From Protonemura montana (lineage: Eukaryota; Arthropoda; Insecta; Plecoptera; Nemouridae): a stretch of DNA of 64,000 nucleotides. Under the pieces are notes generated by a model that did not search any database, was not told the origin of the DNA, and worked only from the letters and a program-made list of their open reading frames with translations. The position numbers and the translations under genes are program-made. Where the stretch lies: NCBI GenBank assembly GCA_947568835.1, contig OX387603.1, forward strand, positions 25,754,651 to 25,818,650, read 5' to 3'. Each line of letters opens with the position of its first letter. Within the stretch, counting starts at the first letter, position 1. Below, one piece after another: positions 47,001-55,367 of the stretch.

Positions 47001-50000
47001 TGTGCATATCGTTATGCAATTACCTCGGCTGCAATTTGTACACCGTAATACCTGTAGCTACGTATGTAGGTCGCATTAAAAACTCCCAGTGCTGCATTAC
47101 TTTGTGATAGTTTCCCACGTTTTGGGATCTGAATGCAAAATGTGCTATTGATAATCAGGTGTTAACCATTTTACCTATCCAGTGATTTGGCTCGCAAATT
47201 GGTAACCTCGTAGTGACTGCTTGGTCGGGACCAGCTATAGCGTGACCCAGCGGGAGTTTTAGAAAAAACTAATTTCACGGGATTGCTTTTTTATTTGCCA
47301 AATTCGGAAGCCCAATCGATATACGTCGTTGGTCTAATGAGCTAAAATTTAAACTTCCATTTCTATCGCATGCTATAGAAATCAAATCGAAAGCCCGACA
47401 CTTCATTCTTGTTGGTATTAAGCGACTCACTGTTTTGAAAACTGGTCCTGAGGACGTAGGCTTATCGTATCGTATCTGTAGACGTAGGCGAATGAGTTGG
47501 TAAGCAGGATAGACAAACCCTATGCAGGCACATAGCTTACTCCTGTCAAAGAGCACCAAGGAGACAGCTGCCCTAGGATCCTTTCCGTAAACCAGTATGT
47601 ACATCTTGGACAATATGATCCATATACAGATCCATGCTGTCAAAAATCTGATAAGAAAGGAGAATGAAGATGTTGTTACGTCAATTCCTCTATCCGCTGT
47701 CTTGAACAGAACTGATTTAGAGTTCCATGGCCATCCAGCCAATATCTGATCCAGCGCAGTGTTGCTTAACCTTGGTGTTCTCTCGACGACTGGTTTTTCC
47801 AACACTTCCAAAACCGTTCAGTGTACTGCATTATCAACAAGTCAAACCGTTTGGTAGATTTATTTTTTTATTTGTGTTGTTTAACGACGCACTGTTTTGA
47901 CAACTGGCCCTGCGGCACTGGTCTAATGGCGTCGGTGAATGAGTGGATGATGATGAGAATGCTGCTGAACCAAACCTAGCTTAGAAGGGAGGAGAGGAAA
48001 CCCGGTGCCGGCACGTAGCCTACTCCTGTCGAAGAGCACCAAGGGGACCACCGGCTTCACGTCCCTTCCGAAGGACGGTACAACGGGAACAACAGGATTC
48101 CTCCACAAATCCATGCTGTCGAGAGGTTGATAAGCAAGGCGAATGAAGTTGCTGTACTAACTTTCATCCCTCCAACCTCTCTCCCGAACATAACTGGTCA
48201 TGTGTATGATGATCACCCATCCAATACCTGACCCAGCGCAGTGTTGCTTAACTTTCATCCCACCAACCTCTCTCCCGAACAGAACTGGTCATGTGTATGA
48301 TGGTCACCCATCCAATACCTGACCCAGCGCAGTGTTGCTTAACTTTCATCACTCCAACCTCTCTCCCTAACAGAACTGGTCATGTGTATGATGGTCACCC
48401 ATCCAATACCTGACCCAGCGCAGTGTTGCTTAACTTTCATCCCTCCAACCTCTCTCCCGAATAGAACTGGTCATGCGTATGATGGTCACCCATTCAATAC
48501 CTGACCCAGCACAGTGTTGCTTAGCTTTCATCCCTCCAACCTCTCTCCCGAACAGAACTGGTCATGCGTATGATGGTCACCCATCCAATACCTGACCCAG
48601 CGCAGTGTTGCGCTGGAACTTCGGTGACCTCTCGAGTACCGCACTATCAACAAGTGAAACTGTTTGGTTGAGCCTCTCGTCTGAAGACACAGCGGCCATA
48701 TTGGACCGATAGCATGGCCCGACCGGGTGTGTTTCAGCAGCGCCCGAGGTGGTGATCGTGGACGAACATGGCCGCAAGCTACTGGACAAGTACTACGAGG
48801 TGGCGTCCACCATTCAACTGACCTGCCTCGTACGTCACGTTGCCATGACGACCGCTGGACAGGTCGTGCTCTGGACGCACGGAGCGCTGGCGCTCAACTA
48901 TGACGTCACGCGTGGCGGAATAAGGTACTAGCAGTGACCTTGGTTGTCCATTGGCTGGCTGTAAAGTCGGTGAATTTGAAATTAGGTTAAAGCGTAATTT
49001 TTTTGTAACGGTCTTTTAGTTTGTAAGTAAATATCTACACAATATCTCTATAATATTAATCAACAAAATATAAAGTAAAAACTAGATTGTTTGGCATGAT
49101 GTTTTATAAGTGATTTATTATTCATATTCATTTTAAATATTCCTTTAGACAGTTATTAATTAATGGAATAGAGGTTGAAAAGGAAATAATAATAATTTCA
49201 GTGAATTACAAACGCAATGTCATAAATAACAAGGAATGTATGTCTGGTCATTGGGAACATAACAACTAAAATACATATGAATAACACTTTATGGTACAAA
49301 CTAACACACTGAATATTGCTCCTATAAGAATGAAATGGGTCATCTACGATTGGTCCATAACTTGACCCTACTGCCTAACAACCTGAGTTCGAAGCCCGGA
49401 CTCGATTTGCCTCTAGTGTCCGTCCAAGTTCAACGGCGACACTCGGCCATCTAGAGCCTGGAAAATCTCTCGCCCCGGCGGCAAAAATTGTAACCCTGGT
49501 CCCGGTGAATGCGGAAAATTTTAATGAAAATTTCCGACGCGCGGGAAAACGAATGCACGCACAACCACACGGTGGGAACAATAACACGGCCAGGACAACA
49601 GGAGCGACACGCAAGATCAAATTGGAAAACAACTCTGCGGTGGTTGATAACATAAAAAATAAATAAAGTGAAGGTAGCAAAAATGCGCAAAGGAACGGTA
49701 GAAATTTGCCGGGCGAGTTAATTAAAAAATATCAAATAACCTACAGAGCGGTAAAAACGTTTTAACCTTTCGGTGGCGGGGGGAGGGTGGAGAGGAGGGG
49801 TGTCACCGCCTACCGGAACTAATTGCAAAAAGGTGCAGTGCGCGACGACCAAACTGTCAAGCGTCTCTTTTGAAAGTGTGTCGTGAAGTTTGTTGTTCAT
49901 TTGTGGTGCTTAACGACGCATTGATCTGGCAACGGGTCTTATGGCGATTAAGATATTGACGCACCTATCCTTGCCTACAAGTGAGAAGGGCAAGTTCAGT

Positions 50001-53000
50001 GTCAACACGTGGCCTGCTTCTGTCAGAGAGTACCAAGCTTCATGTCCCAACCGAAGGACGGTACAGCTAAAAAAAAAAACAGCATTCCTCCATAAATCTA
50101 TTCTGTTAAAGTTGATAAGCAAGGCGATTTAACAAAAACTATTTGAACTGGGCTTTGAATGATAAGTAAATGCTAAGTAACGACTGCTCTTACCCTTGAA
50201 AAAGTTATAGGTGGGTACAAGTTACAAAAAGTCGGGAAATTTAGTTGTTCTTTACTTAGCATTCAAAACCTAGCTGAAATAGTTTTTATAAAAACTAGTG
50301 CTAAGGATAAATCAAGTAGACATGAGTCTAAAAAAAATCATAAGGCGATTGAAGTTGTGCCAATCTCTCTCTTAAGCCAAACTAGCTGTGTCTATTATGT
50401 TTACCCATCCAATACCTGACCAGTGTTGCTTTCATATTTACACTTGTATATGTATTTTATTTTCTTTCACAATTGGTTACACAAGATAACATTTAGAAAG
50501 TCAGATAATAAACTTCTGAAGTGTCTGAAACTTGACTTCTTAGCTCCTATGGCATGTTTTAACCCTGTCGCTGTCTCGCCGAATAAGAGAACCAGTTCTA
50601 AGATAGTAAAACGCCCCTCCATGGTATGTTTCAGCGTGCGGACAGACATGACCGAGGAGGGTGCGGTCAGCATTCTCTCGGTGGCTCGTATCAACCAGAC
50701 TGACTCTGGCAACTACACGTGCTCGATCAACGCAGCGCAGAACGCAACGGTCAACGTACACGTGCTGAACGGTGAGTACCCGCAATGACGGCAATCTAAG
50801 TTTAACGACGCATTTGTGTTAACCATGGATAGTGTTTTACTACGCATCAGGATTATCGAAAGCGAAACGAGTGGTTATCTACATTGGAATATTTGTTAAC
50901 GTTATTAACATACGTCTTGACATATACATGACATGCTTATTGGAATTGCCAGCTCGTTTGCTAATCAGGACGTTAAAATTAGCGCTGTGACTCTGACTAA
51001 ACCTGTAAACCCAATGGCAGGGCGTTTAACATTAGCGCTGTGACTCTGACTAAACCTGTAAACCCAATGGCAGGACGTTTAACATTAGCGCTGTGACTCT
51101 GACTAAACCTGTAAACCCAATGACAGGACGTTTAACATTAGCGCTGTGACTCTGACTAAACCTGTAAACCCAATGACAGGACGTTTAACATTAGTGCTGT
51201 GACTCTGACTTAACCTGTAAACCCAATTGCAGGACGTTTAACACTAGCGCTGTGACTCTGACTAAACCTGTAAACCCAATGGCAGGACGTTTAACATTAG
51301 CGCTGTGACTCTGACTGAACCTGTAAACCCAATGTCAAGACGTTTAAAATTAGCGCTGTGACTCTGACTAAACCTGTAAACCCAATAGCAGGACGTTTAA
51401 CATTAGCGCTGTGACTCTGACTAAACCTGTAAACCCAATGACAGGACGTTTAACATTAGCGCTGTGTCTCTGACTAAACCTGTAAACCCAATGACAGGAC
51501 GTTTAACATTAGCGCTGTGACTCTGACTAAACCTGTAAACCCAATGACAGGACGTTTAACATTAGCGCTGTGACTCTGACTAAACCTGTCAACCCAATGA
51601 CAGGACGTTTAACATTAGCGCTGTGACTCCAACTAAACCTTTAAACCCAATGGCAGGACGTTTAACATTAGCGCTGTGATTGACTAAACCTGTTAACCCA
51701 ATGACAGGACGTTTAACATTAGCGCTGTGATTGACTAAACCTGTAAACCCAATGACAGGACGTTTAACATTAGCGCTGTGACTCTGACTAAACCTTTGAA
51801 CCCAATGGCAGGACGTTTAACATTAGCGCTGTGACTCTGACTAAACCTGTAAACCCAATGACAGGACGTTTAACATTAGCGCTGTGAATCTGACTAAACC
51901 TATCAACTCAATGGCAATAGTTTTTAATGTGTTTGCTCATTATTCATTTTCTGCAAACGATTTTACAGCTAACGCAATAAAAAGCTTGATGGATGATGGC
52001 TTATTTGGCGCGTGTGCCATTTGTTCTTGTGGGCAAATGTCATTAACAGTAACGACTTGACATTGAAAATAATCACAACACAAACGGTGGCCGTTTTTAA
52101 AACTAGAACTTGCAGTTTAAATATGACGAGGAAATCAAGGACAGAGGAAATCAAGGACAGAGGAAATCAAGGACAGAGGAAATGGAGCATCTGTATTATT
52201 ACGTACCAAACTCATGGTTTAGCTTGGAAATCTGTCACACTCAATAAATGCATTGTAATCCTTTTAAAATGGTCGTGTTAAATTAGCTCAGACTTTTAGA
52301 GGGACACCCGTGAAAGGTGTAGATCGGAGTTCGATTCTCTGTTTCGGTACACACTTTTGAGACGGTAGAAATGTGTATTCAAAGAGTGTCGCTGTTGAGG
52401 GAGCCAAAACTAAAATCACTATTTGAGCTGGAAAATAAAAATAATACATTTCTTCGTTTTTTGACTGGCTCGATATCGGGATTGTGATAAATTTGCAAAG
52501 CACATTGGAAGCCTCTCAAGATTTGCAGAAAGTTACGACAGTTTACATGAAAATATTTAAAAAATATTTTAGACGCATTGTTAGGATCGAGTTTCATCAT
52601 TTATAATAGATTTCACATTTTTCGTCCATTTTTATAATACAAAGTTAAACGAGCGTTTGGTTAGATGAAATCTTATTTAAACTGCAAACGCTTGCAATGC
52701 GCGGGGTATTTTATTAATATGAACACTATGACCGTCTCAAAAAGTGATGTCCAAACGGGGAGATCGTGTTTGGGCATCAAATTTTGAGACGGTCATAGTG
52801 TTCATAATAATAAAAAAGAGCCTTTGACTAACCGAAAGTACTAAAAGAACCATGGAGGTTAAATCAAGTAAACATGAGTCTAAAAACAATCATAAAAAAT
52901 GGAAGTTCTTCCTTTTAAAATAATGTAAAGCAAAATAACTGACTAAGAAACTCACGTTTAACTACAACGTAACTCGAGCTCCTAAAATATTCTCCCCTTG

Positions 53001-54301
53001 CGAGCGCTCGAAACTGAAATACGGTGAAACTGGATTGAAACCGTTTTCTTTTTGTTAGTTTAGCATTACAAAAGTAGACTCGGAACGTTCTCGAACGTCT
53101 GATTCGCAGCCTTAAACAGATCAAATTACCAATCGATGTCCCGATCGTAAGAAGCGATAATTTCTCCTAAAAGCCCGGAGGGGAGAAAGCTCTTTGACGC
53201 TCTCCAGAGAAAAGTACCGGGGATAAGTCGGGATTCCAAATCGTGCCGAGAATCGAACATCCCCTTTAACACAGAGCTCTCCTTGTCGGTGCATACCAGG
53301 GACATACAAAAATTGCCTGCACGACGCCGTTCTTGTTTTCGTTCTACAAAAGATTTTGACCGAAAAGCTATCGCCTCTAATTTCCGTGATGTTTTAATCA
53401 CCGCATTCCTGGCCAAGTGTCTCATGACGCTTCCCCCCCCCTCCTCTTCCTCTACCTCAACAAAACTTAGTGTCAGTCTTTGTTCGCGGCGTTCTGGCGT
53501 AAAATGACAACACCCCTTTGTTCGCCGTCTCGGATTTCCTCGATTGTTCGGCGTTCCGCTTCGCTCGCCATTTATCAACTTTGCCTGTGTTTCACTTTTC
53601 TATCAATCTTCTCCCCCGCCTCTTTCACCCTTCCCCGCACCCTATCGACGCCAAGTGTAAACATTCCGCGGCACACGCCACGGCCCCTCTAAGCGATCAA
53701 TTAGAACCCCTTGCCCCCTTGTCTCCTTCCCTTCCAACGCCCACGACCGGCCCGGGCTTCAAATATTCATGGGTCCGCTCAAGTCATTAGTCATCATGGG
53801 GACAGTGAGTCGTGGGCTGCGCTCTGCTTTTTCCTTGTTTTGACCATGTTTTTTTCTCCCCTTGAACACCGCCCCTATTATCGTGGTGATCTCGTCCTGT
53901 CTAGCCGTGTAGAACAACTCCATGCCGTGCAATGTAGTACATGCAGTGTTGCTCGAGACCTGTTCAACCTCATTTCTGTTGTTTTTTTGAGCTTTTGAAA
54001 AGCTTGCTCCTGGACGCAGCCCGAATTGCAGAACACGGCACCTCCACCACGGTTTTGTTGAGCTTGCCCCTGAACGCAGCCCGCTGTGCATGACATGGCA
54101 CCTCCACCACGGCCTTGTTGAGCTTGCCCCTGAACGCAGCCCACTGTGCATGACACGGCACCCCCACCACGGCCTACAGGATCGTCTCGCTATGTTTCAG
54201 AAGAAAGCATCGCAGAGCTGCACGACGGAGGGGGAAATGGTTTCCGGGTGAGTCTTCAGATGGCGCTGCTCTGCCTGCTAGCAGCACTCATGTCAAGTTG
54301 A
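37993..54301 (+). CDS. dpr: Dpr-family two-Ig cell-surface protein (six exons, 362 aa)
   Basis: The protein starts with a signal peptide (residues 1-24, core LVLALTLACL), followed by a Gly/Ala/His-rich linker (27-95). Ig1 (about 96-221) has Cys121 and Cys204, VSWVRR at 131, LLTVG at 163 and DQGIYECQIS. Ig2 (about 223-329) has Cys251 and Cys313, NYD at 275, RGG at 280, DSGNYTC at 307 and VHVLN at 325. A short tail ends in a hydrophobic stretch (346-360) after a GGGNG segment that suits a GPI attachment site. Possible N-glycosylation sites are N39, N152, N304, N310 and N320. Drosophila Dprs bind DIP proteins through Ig1 to specify synaptic partners. Intron phases 1,0,1,2,1 all match, and the exon sum is 1089 nt. 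Which Dpr paralog this is cannot be said. Ig1 has about 20 extra residues between strands C and C'. Confidence 0.93.
38069..42712 (+). other. dpr intron 1 (4.6 kb)
   Basis: GT at 38069 and AG at 42711, the latter after CGTCTCTTTCC. No SINE copy is seen inside, unlike introns 3 and 4. It contains CACGGCC at 39563, 40134 and 41267 and an X-box at 39955-39968. GC-rich blocks occur at 39.3-39.6 kb and 41.2-41.65 kb. A poly-C rich run occurs at 41177-41206. Open frames at 39830-40318 (plus) and 41106-41627 (minus) show no domains. Confidence 0.75.
39955..39968. promoter_or_regulatory. RFX X-box-like site in intron 1
   Basis: GTTTCCACGGCAAC is identical to the site at 28266. It lies 1.9 kb inside the first coding intron, a common place for enhancers. 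The function is inferred from the motif only. Confidence 0.4.
42713..43026 (+). CDS. dpr: dpr exon 2 (linker and first half of Ig1)
   Basis: It encodes residues 26-130. The first two thirds are a low-complexity linker with Ala runs and a HQHHTH stretch. From about residue 96 (GPHF) the Ig1 A and B strands follow, with AGDTATLHC containing Cys121 and the end QDKT. The acceptor is TTTCCAG|AC and the donor is ACG|GTCAGT. The junction DKT|VSWVR falls exactly where Dpr genes change from strand B/C loop to strand C. The protein code here is GC-rich, unlike the flanking introns. Confidence 0.92.
43027..43629 (+). other. dpr intron 2 (603 bp)
   Basis: A phase-0 intron, very AT-rich in the middle (43250-43500), which contrasts sharply with the GC-rich exons on both sides. 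No repeat was recognised. Confidence 0.85.
43630..43903 (+). CDS. dpr: dpr exon 3 (second half of Ig1)
   Basis: It encodes residues 131-221 and the first base of codon 222. It starts with VSWVRR, then carries an unusual Pro/Ser/Gly/Asn-rich insertion (about residues 137-160). LLTVGRDAY, DPRF, DWRLRI, DQGIYECQIS (Cys204) and VIRVNLRVN follow, all of which line up with Dpr Ig1 strands C' to G. The acceptor is CCACCAG|GTG and the donor is ACG|GTGAGC. A SINE copy begins about 30 bp downstream of the donor. Confidence 0.93.
43935..44660 (-). mobile_element. 5S-derived SINE with a five-head array, in dpr intron 3
   Basis: On the minus strand about five tandem 91-bp heads (44650 down to 44205) precede a partly deleted body and the tail (44205 down to 43935). 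The plus-strand repeat landmark CCAACCTCTCTCCCGAACAG recurs at about 44208, 44299, 44390, 44481 and 44572. It begins only about 30 bp after the exon 3 donor, antisense to the gene. Confidence 0.9.
44822..44870 (-). repeat. Single relative of the 43/60-bp satellite unit
   Basis: CCCCTGAACGCAACCTGCAG followed by GCATGGCACCTCCACCAC matches one unit of the 60-bp repeat at 54001-54175 and the complement of the 43-bp unit at 15841. It shows that the unit also exists as a lone dispersed copy. Confidence 0.6.
47413..47828 (-). mobile_element. 5S-derived SINE, old diverged full-length copy
   Basis: A minus-strand copy with tail complement TTAAGCGACTCACTGTTTTG at about 47417 and head complement ATCCAGCGCAGTGTTGCTTA near 47750. 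It is clearly more diverged than the neighbour at 47858-48665. A 178-codon open frame across it is a by-product of the repeat. Confidence 0.8.
47858..48665 (-). mobile_element. 5S-derived SINE with a six-head array, just upstream of dpr exon 4
   Basis: On the minus strand five to six tandem 91-bp heads (48610 down to 48165) precede the body and tail (48165 down to 47858). Individual units differ by single bases, for example CCACCAACC or ACTCCAACC instead of CCTCCAACC. The array ends about 75 bp before the exon 4 acceptor. Confidence 0.92.
48738..48924 (+). CDS. dpr: dpr exon 4 (first half of Ig2)
   Basis: It completes codon 222 and encodes residues 223-283 plus two bases of codon 284. It begins with APEVVIVDE (strand A) and includes STIQLTC (Cys251), VVLWTHG (strand C with the Ig Trp267), LNYDV and RGGI, all hallmark Dpr Ig2 elements. 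The acceptor is GTTTCAG|CA and the donor is AAG|GTACTA. Continuing past the donor gives an in-frame TAG at once, which supports the splice. A CRE (48901-48908) and an X-box-like GTTGCCATGACGAC (48839-48852) lie within the coding sequence. Confidence 0.92.
49898..50129 (-). mobile_element. 5S-derived SINE, body and tail part, interrupted
   Basis: The tail complement GGTGCTTAACGACGCATTG and diverged body reach GATAAGCAAGGCGATT at 50129, where a foldback element begins. The head side continues after 50341. Antisense to the dpr gene. Confidence 0.75.
50130..50341. mobile_element. Foldback element with 9-bp target-site duplication
   Basis: It is bounded by the direct repeat AAGGCGATT (50121-50129 and 50342-50350). 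The target is a SINE in which uninterrupted copies read GATAAGCAAGGCGAATGAAG. The left arm AAAAACTATTTGAACTGGG...TTTGAATGATAAGTAAA is the imperfect inverted repeat of the right arm TTTACTTAGCATTCAAAACC...GAAATAGTTTTTA. The 3' end AGTAGACATGAGTCTAAAAA is shared with 2798, 37772 and 52864. It has no coding capacity, so it is a non-autonomous MITE-like element. Confidence 0.75.
50342..50437 (-). mobile_element. 5S-derived SINE, head-side remnant
   Basis: After the right target duplication, GAAGTTGTGCCAATCTCTCTC and the head complement TTTACCCATCCAATACCTGA follow, ending at GTGTTGCTTTCAT. It is the continuation of the copy at 49898-50129. Confidence 0.65.
50635..50771 (+). CDS. dpr: dpr exon 5 (second half of Ig2)
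   Basis: It completes codon 284 (Ser) and encodes residues 285-329 plus one base of codon 330. It contains AVSILSVARI (strand E), NQTDSGNYTCSIN (strand F with Cys313) and NATVNVHVLN (strand G), with three N-glycosylation sequons close together. The donor AACG|GTGAGT is strong. Reading through it would give G-E-Y-P-Q and a stop (50786-50788), which resembles the GEHP-type continuation seen in other Dprs, so a retained-intron form is conceivable. Confidence 0.92.
50966..51915. repeat. Satellite, 53-bp unit, about 18 copies
   Basis: The unit contains GGACGTTTAACATTAGCGCT, GTGACTCTGACTAAACC and TGTAAACCCAATG. Starts 53 bp apart were checked (CGTTTAAC at 51023 and 51076). Two neighbouring units (about 51677 and 51726) share the same 4-bp deletion (GTGATTGACT), showing that units spread by local duplication. 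The array starts about 195 bp after exon 5. Diverged single relatives exist near 3047, 30733 and 40690. Confidence 0.93.
52130..52182. repeat. 16-bp tandem repeat, about 3.5 copies
   Basis: The unit GAAATCAAGGACAGAG is repeated head to tail, and the last unit decays into GAAATGGAGC. Confidence 0.85.
52264..52372 (+). mobile_element. tRNA-like element fragment
   Basis: TTAGCTCAGAC (degenerate Box A) and GAGTTCGATTCTC (Box B) are followed by CACTTTTGAGACGGTAGAAA. The last part matches the right arm of the tRNA-bearing foldback family at 30541 and 61781. It is a diverged or 5'-truncated member of that family. Confidence 0.6.
52665..52820. mobile_element. Foldback element, tRNA core deleted
   Basis: It has the same left end as 30343 and 61570 (GCAAACGCTTGCAATGCGCG). 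Arms at 52709-52742 and 52782-52815 form a 34-bp inverted repeat with 33 matches. Only about 39 bp separate them, from which Box A and Box B are missing. What remains is a near-perfect hairpin, clearly derived from the tRNA-bearing form. The motif AAACATGAGTCTAAAAAC lies just downstream at 52869. Confidence 0.85.
54001..54175. repeat. 60-bp tandem repeat, about 3 copies, next to dpr exon 6
   Basis: AGCTTGC starts at 54001, 54061 and 54121, exactly 60 bp apart. The unit carries CTGAACGCAGCCC, GCACCTCCACCACGG and CCTTGTTG. The first 43 bp correspond to the complement of the 15.84-kb satellite unit, and 17 bp are additional. The array ends about 25 bp before the exon 6 acceptor. Minus-strand peptides across it are by-products. 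Confidence 0.9.
54201..54301 (+). CDS. dpr: dpr exon 6 (C-terminal tail, GPI-type signal, stop)
   Basis: The acceptor is TATGTTTCAG|AA. The exon completes codon 330 (Glu) and encodes residues 331-362. It reads E-S-I-A-E-L-H-D-G-G-G-N-G-F-R, then a hydrophobic end LQMALLCLLAALMSS and TGA at 54299-54301. The frame is the only one compatible with phase 1 of exon 5, and it brings the total to an exact multiple of three. The GGGNG and terminal hydrophobic stretch fit a GPI-anchor signal as in fly Dprs. An internal CGG|GTGAGT (54245-54252) is a perfect donor sequence and could allow an alternative C-terminus. Confidence 0.8.
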
Positions 54302-54878
54302 GCCTCTCGCTGATTGGACGATGCGTCAAGGTCACGCGTGATTCGGCCAATAGCGGTCAAGGTCGTTCGATGCTCGACCAATGACAGTGATAGTTACACG
54401 AGAGCGAGTGCGTGGATGTAAAATTTGGCGTGTGACATTTTTGTAAGATTTTAAGAAGTGCGTTTTGTCAGATGAGGTTACGGCAGGTTTTCTGCAGTGG
54501 AACGGAATGACGGGAGATAGTGGGAGAAAGGATGGCGTCGAGTGTCAATCACAGACGCTTGGTAACACTGGAGGACACTCTTCTAGAGAAATTGATGGCA
54601 CCGGGACCCGGATTCATTGAAGGCTATCGCAGCGCTCCACCACGAAGGTGGTGAGATCGGAAAGCACGAATCGTTACTTTATTGTAATACACTTATGATA
54701 ATATTCTGTAAAAAAATATTCTACTGTGTTGTGACTTTTAACAAAAAAAAAAACATTGAACATGATATTGATCTAAAACGGTTCAATTGTTTTAATAAAT
54801 TTATTTTATATAATCACACCAAAAGTTTGCTTTCCCGTAGATCCACAAGTCGTTTCTGAAGTTAACTCATAGTTCGCA
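54302..54878 (+). other. Probable dpr 3' UTR with poly(A) signal at 54794-54799
   Basis: No further coding exon is evident. AATAAA at 54794-54799 in an AT-rich context, about 490 bp after the stop codon, is a plausible polyadenylation signal. This cannot be confirmed without transcript data. Confidence 0.4.
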
Positions 54879-54897
54879 CCCCCCCCCCCCCCCCCCC
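54879..54897. repeat. Poly-C run (19 C)
   Basis: An uninterrupted run of 19 cytosines. Such runs are error-prone in sequencing, so the length may be uncertain. Confidence 0.9.
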
Positions 54898-55367
54898 TGT
54901 TCCTAGCATCCTTCCATCGTGGACCTAACGAGAACCTTTTGAATAATTCATCGCAACTTTTTTCCTGGTACGCAAATCCGCCGATCATTCCCGACCATCC
55001 ACGAAGTCCGTGAAGACAAGAAAAAAACTTTTCTCTTCGACTCAACCCGTTAAACTTGTGATTTCCAGGTCAGCCATTGCCCGTCAAAAATCCCGCCCAC
55101 CCCAAGCCTGATAAACGCCCTCGTCGGAGAGATTTTCGCCACACAGGAAACAAATGACCGTCTTATCGTCTTTAAGCTCGCGGCTGCTCGAAACCGGACA
55201 TTTGCATCGAGCTCCCAGTGAAATGGATTTATCCGAGAGGTGGTGAGTTTCCCTCCTAATCTCCGTGGAGACGAACCAGCCGTTGTCGACGACCCCCTGA
55301 CAGCGGACCCGGACTCTAAGACGGCGTGATATGAGACAACCACACCAAGAGTCTGATATCCAGAGCG
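54898..55367. other. Non-coding stretch before the minisatellite
   Basis: No exon was recognised. The frame of the following plus-strand ORF is closed upstream by TGA at 55332-55334, with no signal peptide or splice acceptor feeding into it. Confidence 0.4.

Larger units (their letters stand above)
43904..48737 (+). other. dpr intron 3 (4.8 kb, SINE-rich)
   Basis: It holds three minus-oriented 5S-derived SINEs (43935-44660, 47413-47828, 47858-48665). A lone relative of the 43/60-bp satellites lies near 44822-44870. In 44.9-47.4 kb I see only AT-rich unique sequence, with a 15-bp direct duplication GGACAATGTCCACG near 46146-46172. The acceptor TGTTTCAG precedes exon 4. Confidence 0.75.
48925..50634 (+). 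other. dpr intron 4 (1.7 kb)
   Basis: AT-rich in its first part. A tRNA-like Box B fragment (GAGTTCGAAGCCCGG) lies near 49384, CACGGCC at 49585, and a SINE split by a foldback element at 49898-50437. The acceptor is TATGTTTCAG. Confidence 0.75.
50772..54200 (+). other. dpr intron 5 (3.4 kb)
   Basis: It contains the 53-bp satellite, a 16-bp tandem repeat, two tRNA/foldback-related elements and a 60-bp tandem repeat, each listed separately. In 52.9-54.0 kb I see no other repeat and no exon. CACGGCC lies at 53679. Confidence 0.75.

Noticed and set aside
47275..47811. 178-codon minus frame in dpr intron 3
   Set aside because: It spans a diverged 5S-derived SINE copy.
50966..51915. CRISPR-like array (regular 53-bp spacing)
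   Set aside because: The whole unit is repeated without unique spacers, and the genome is eukaryotic.
53759..54170. Minus-strand repeat peptides near exon 6
   Set aside because: They are produced by the 60-bp tandem repeat.
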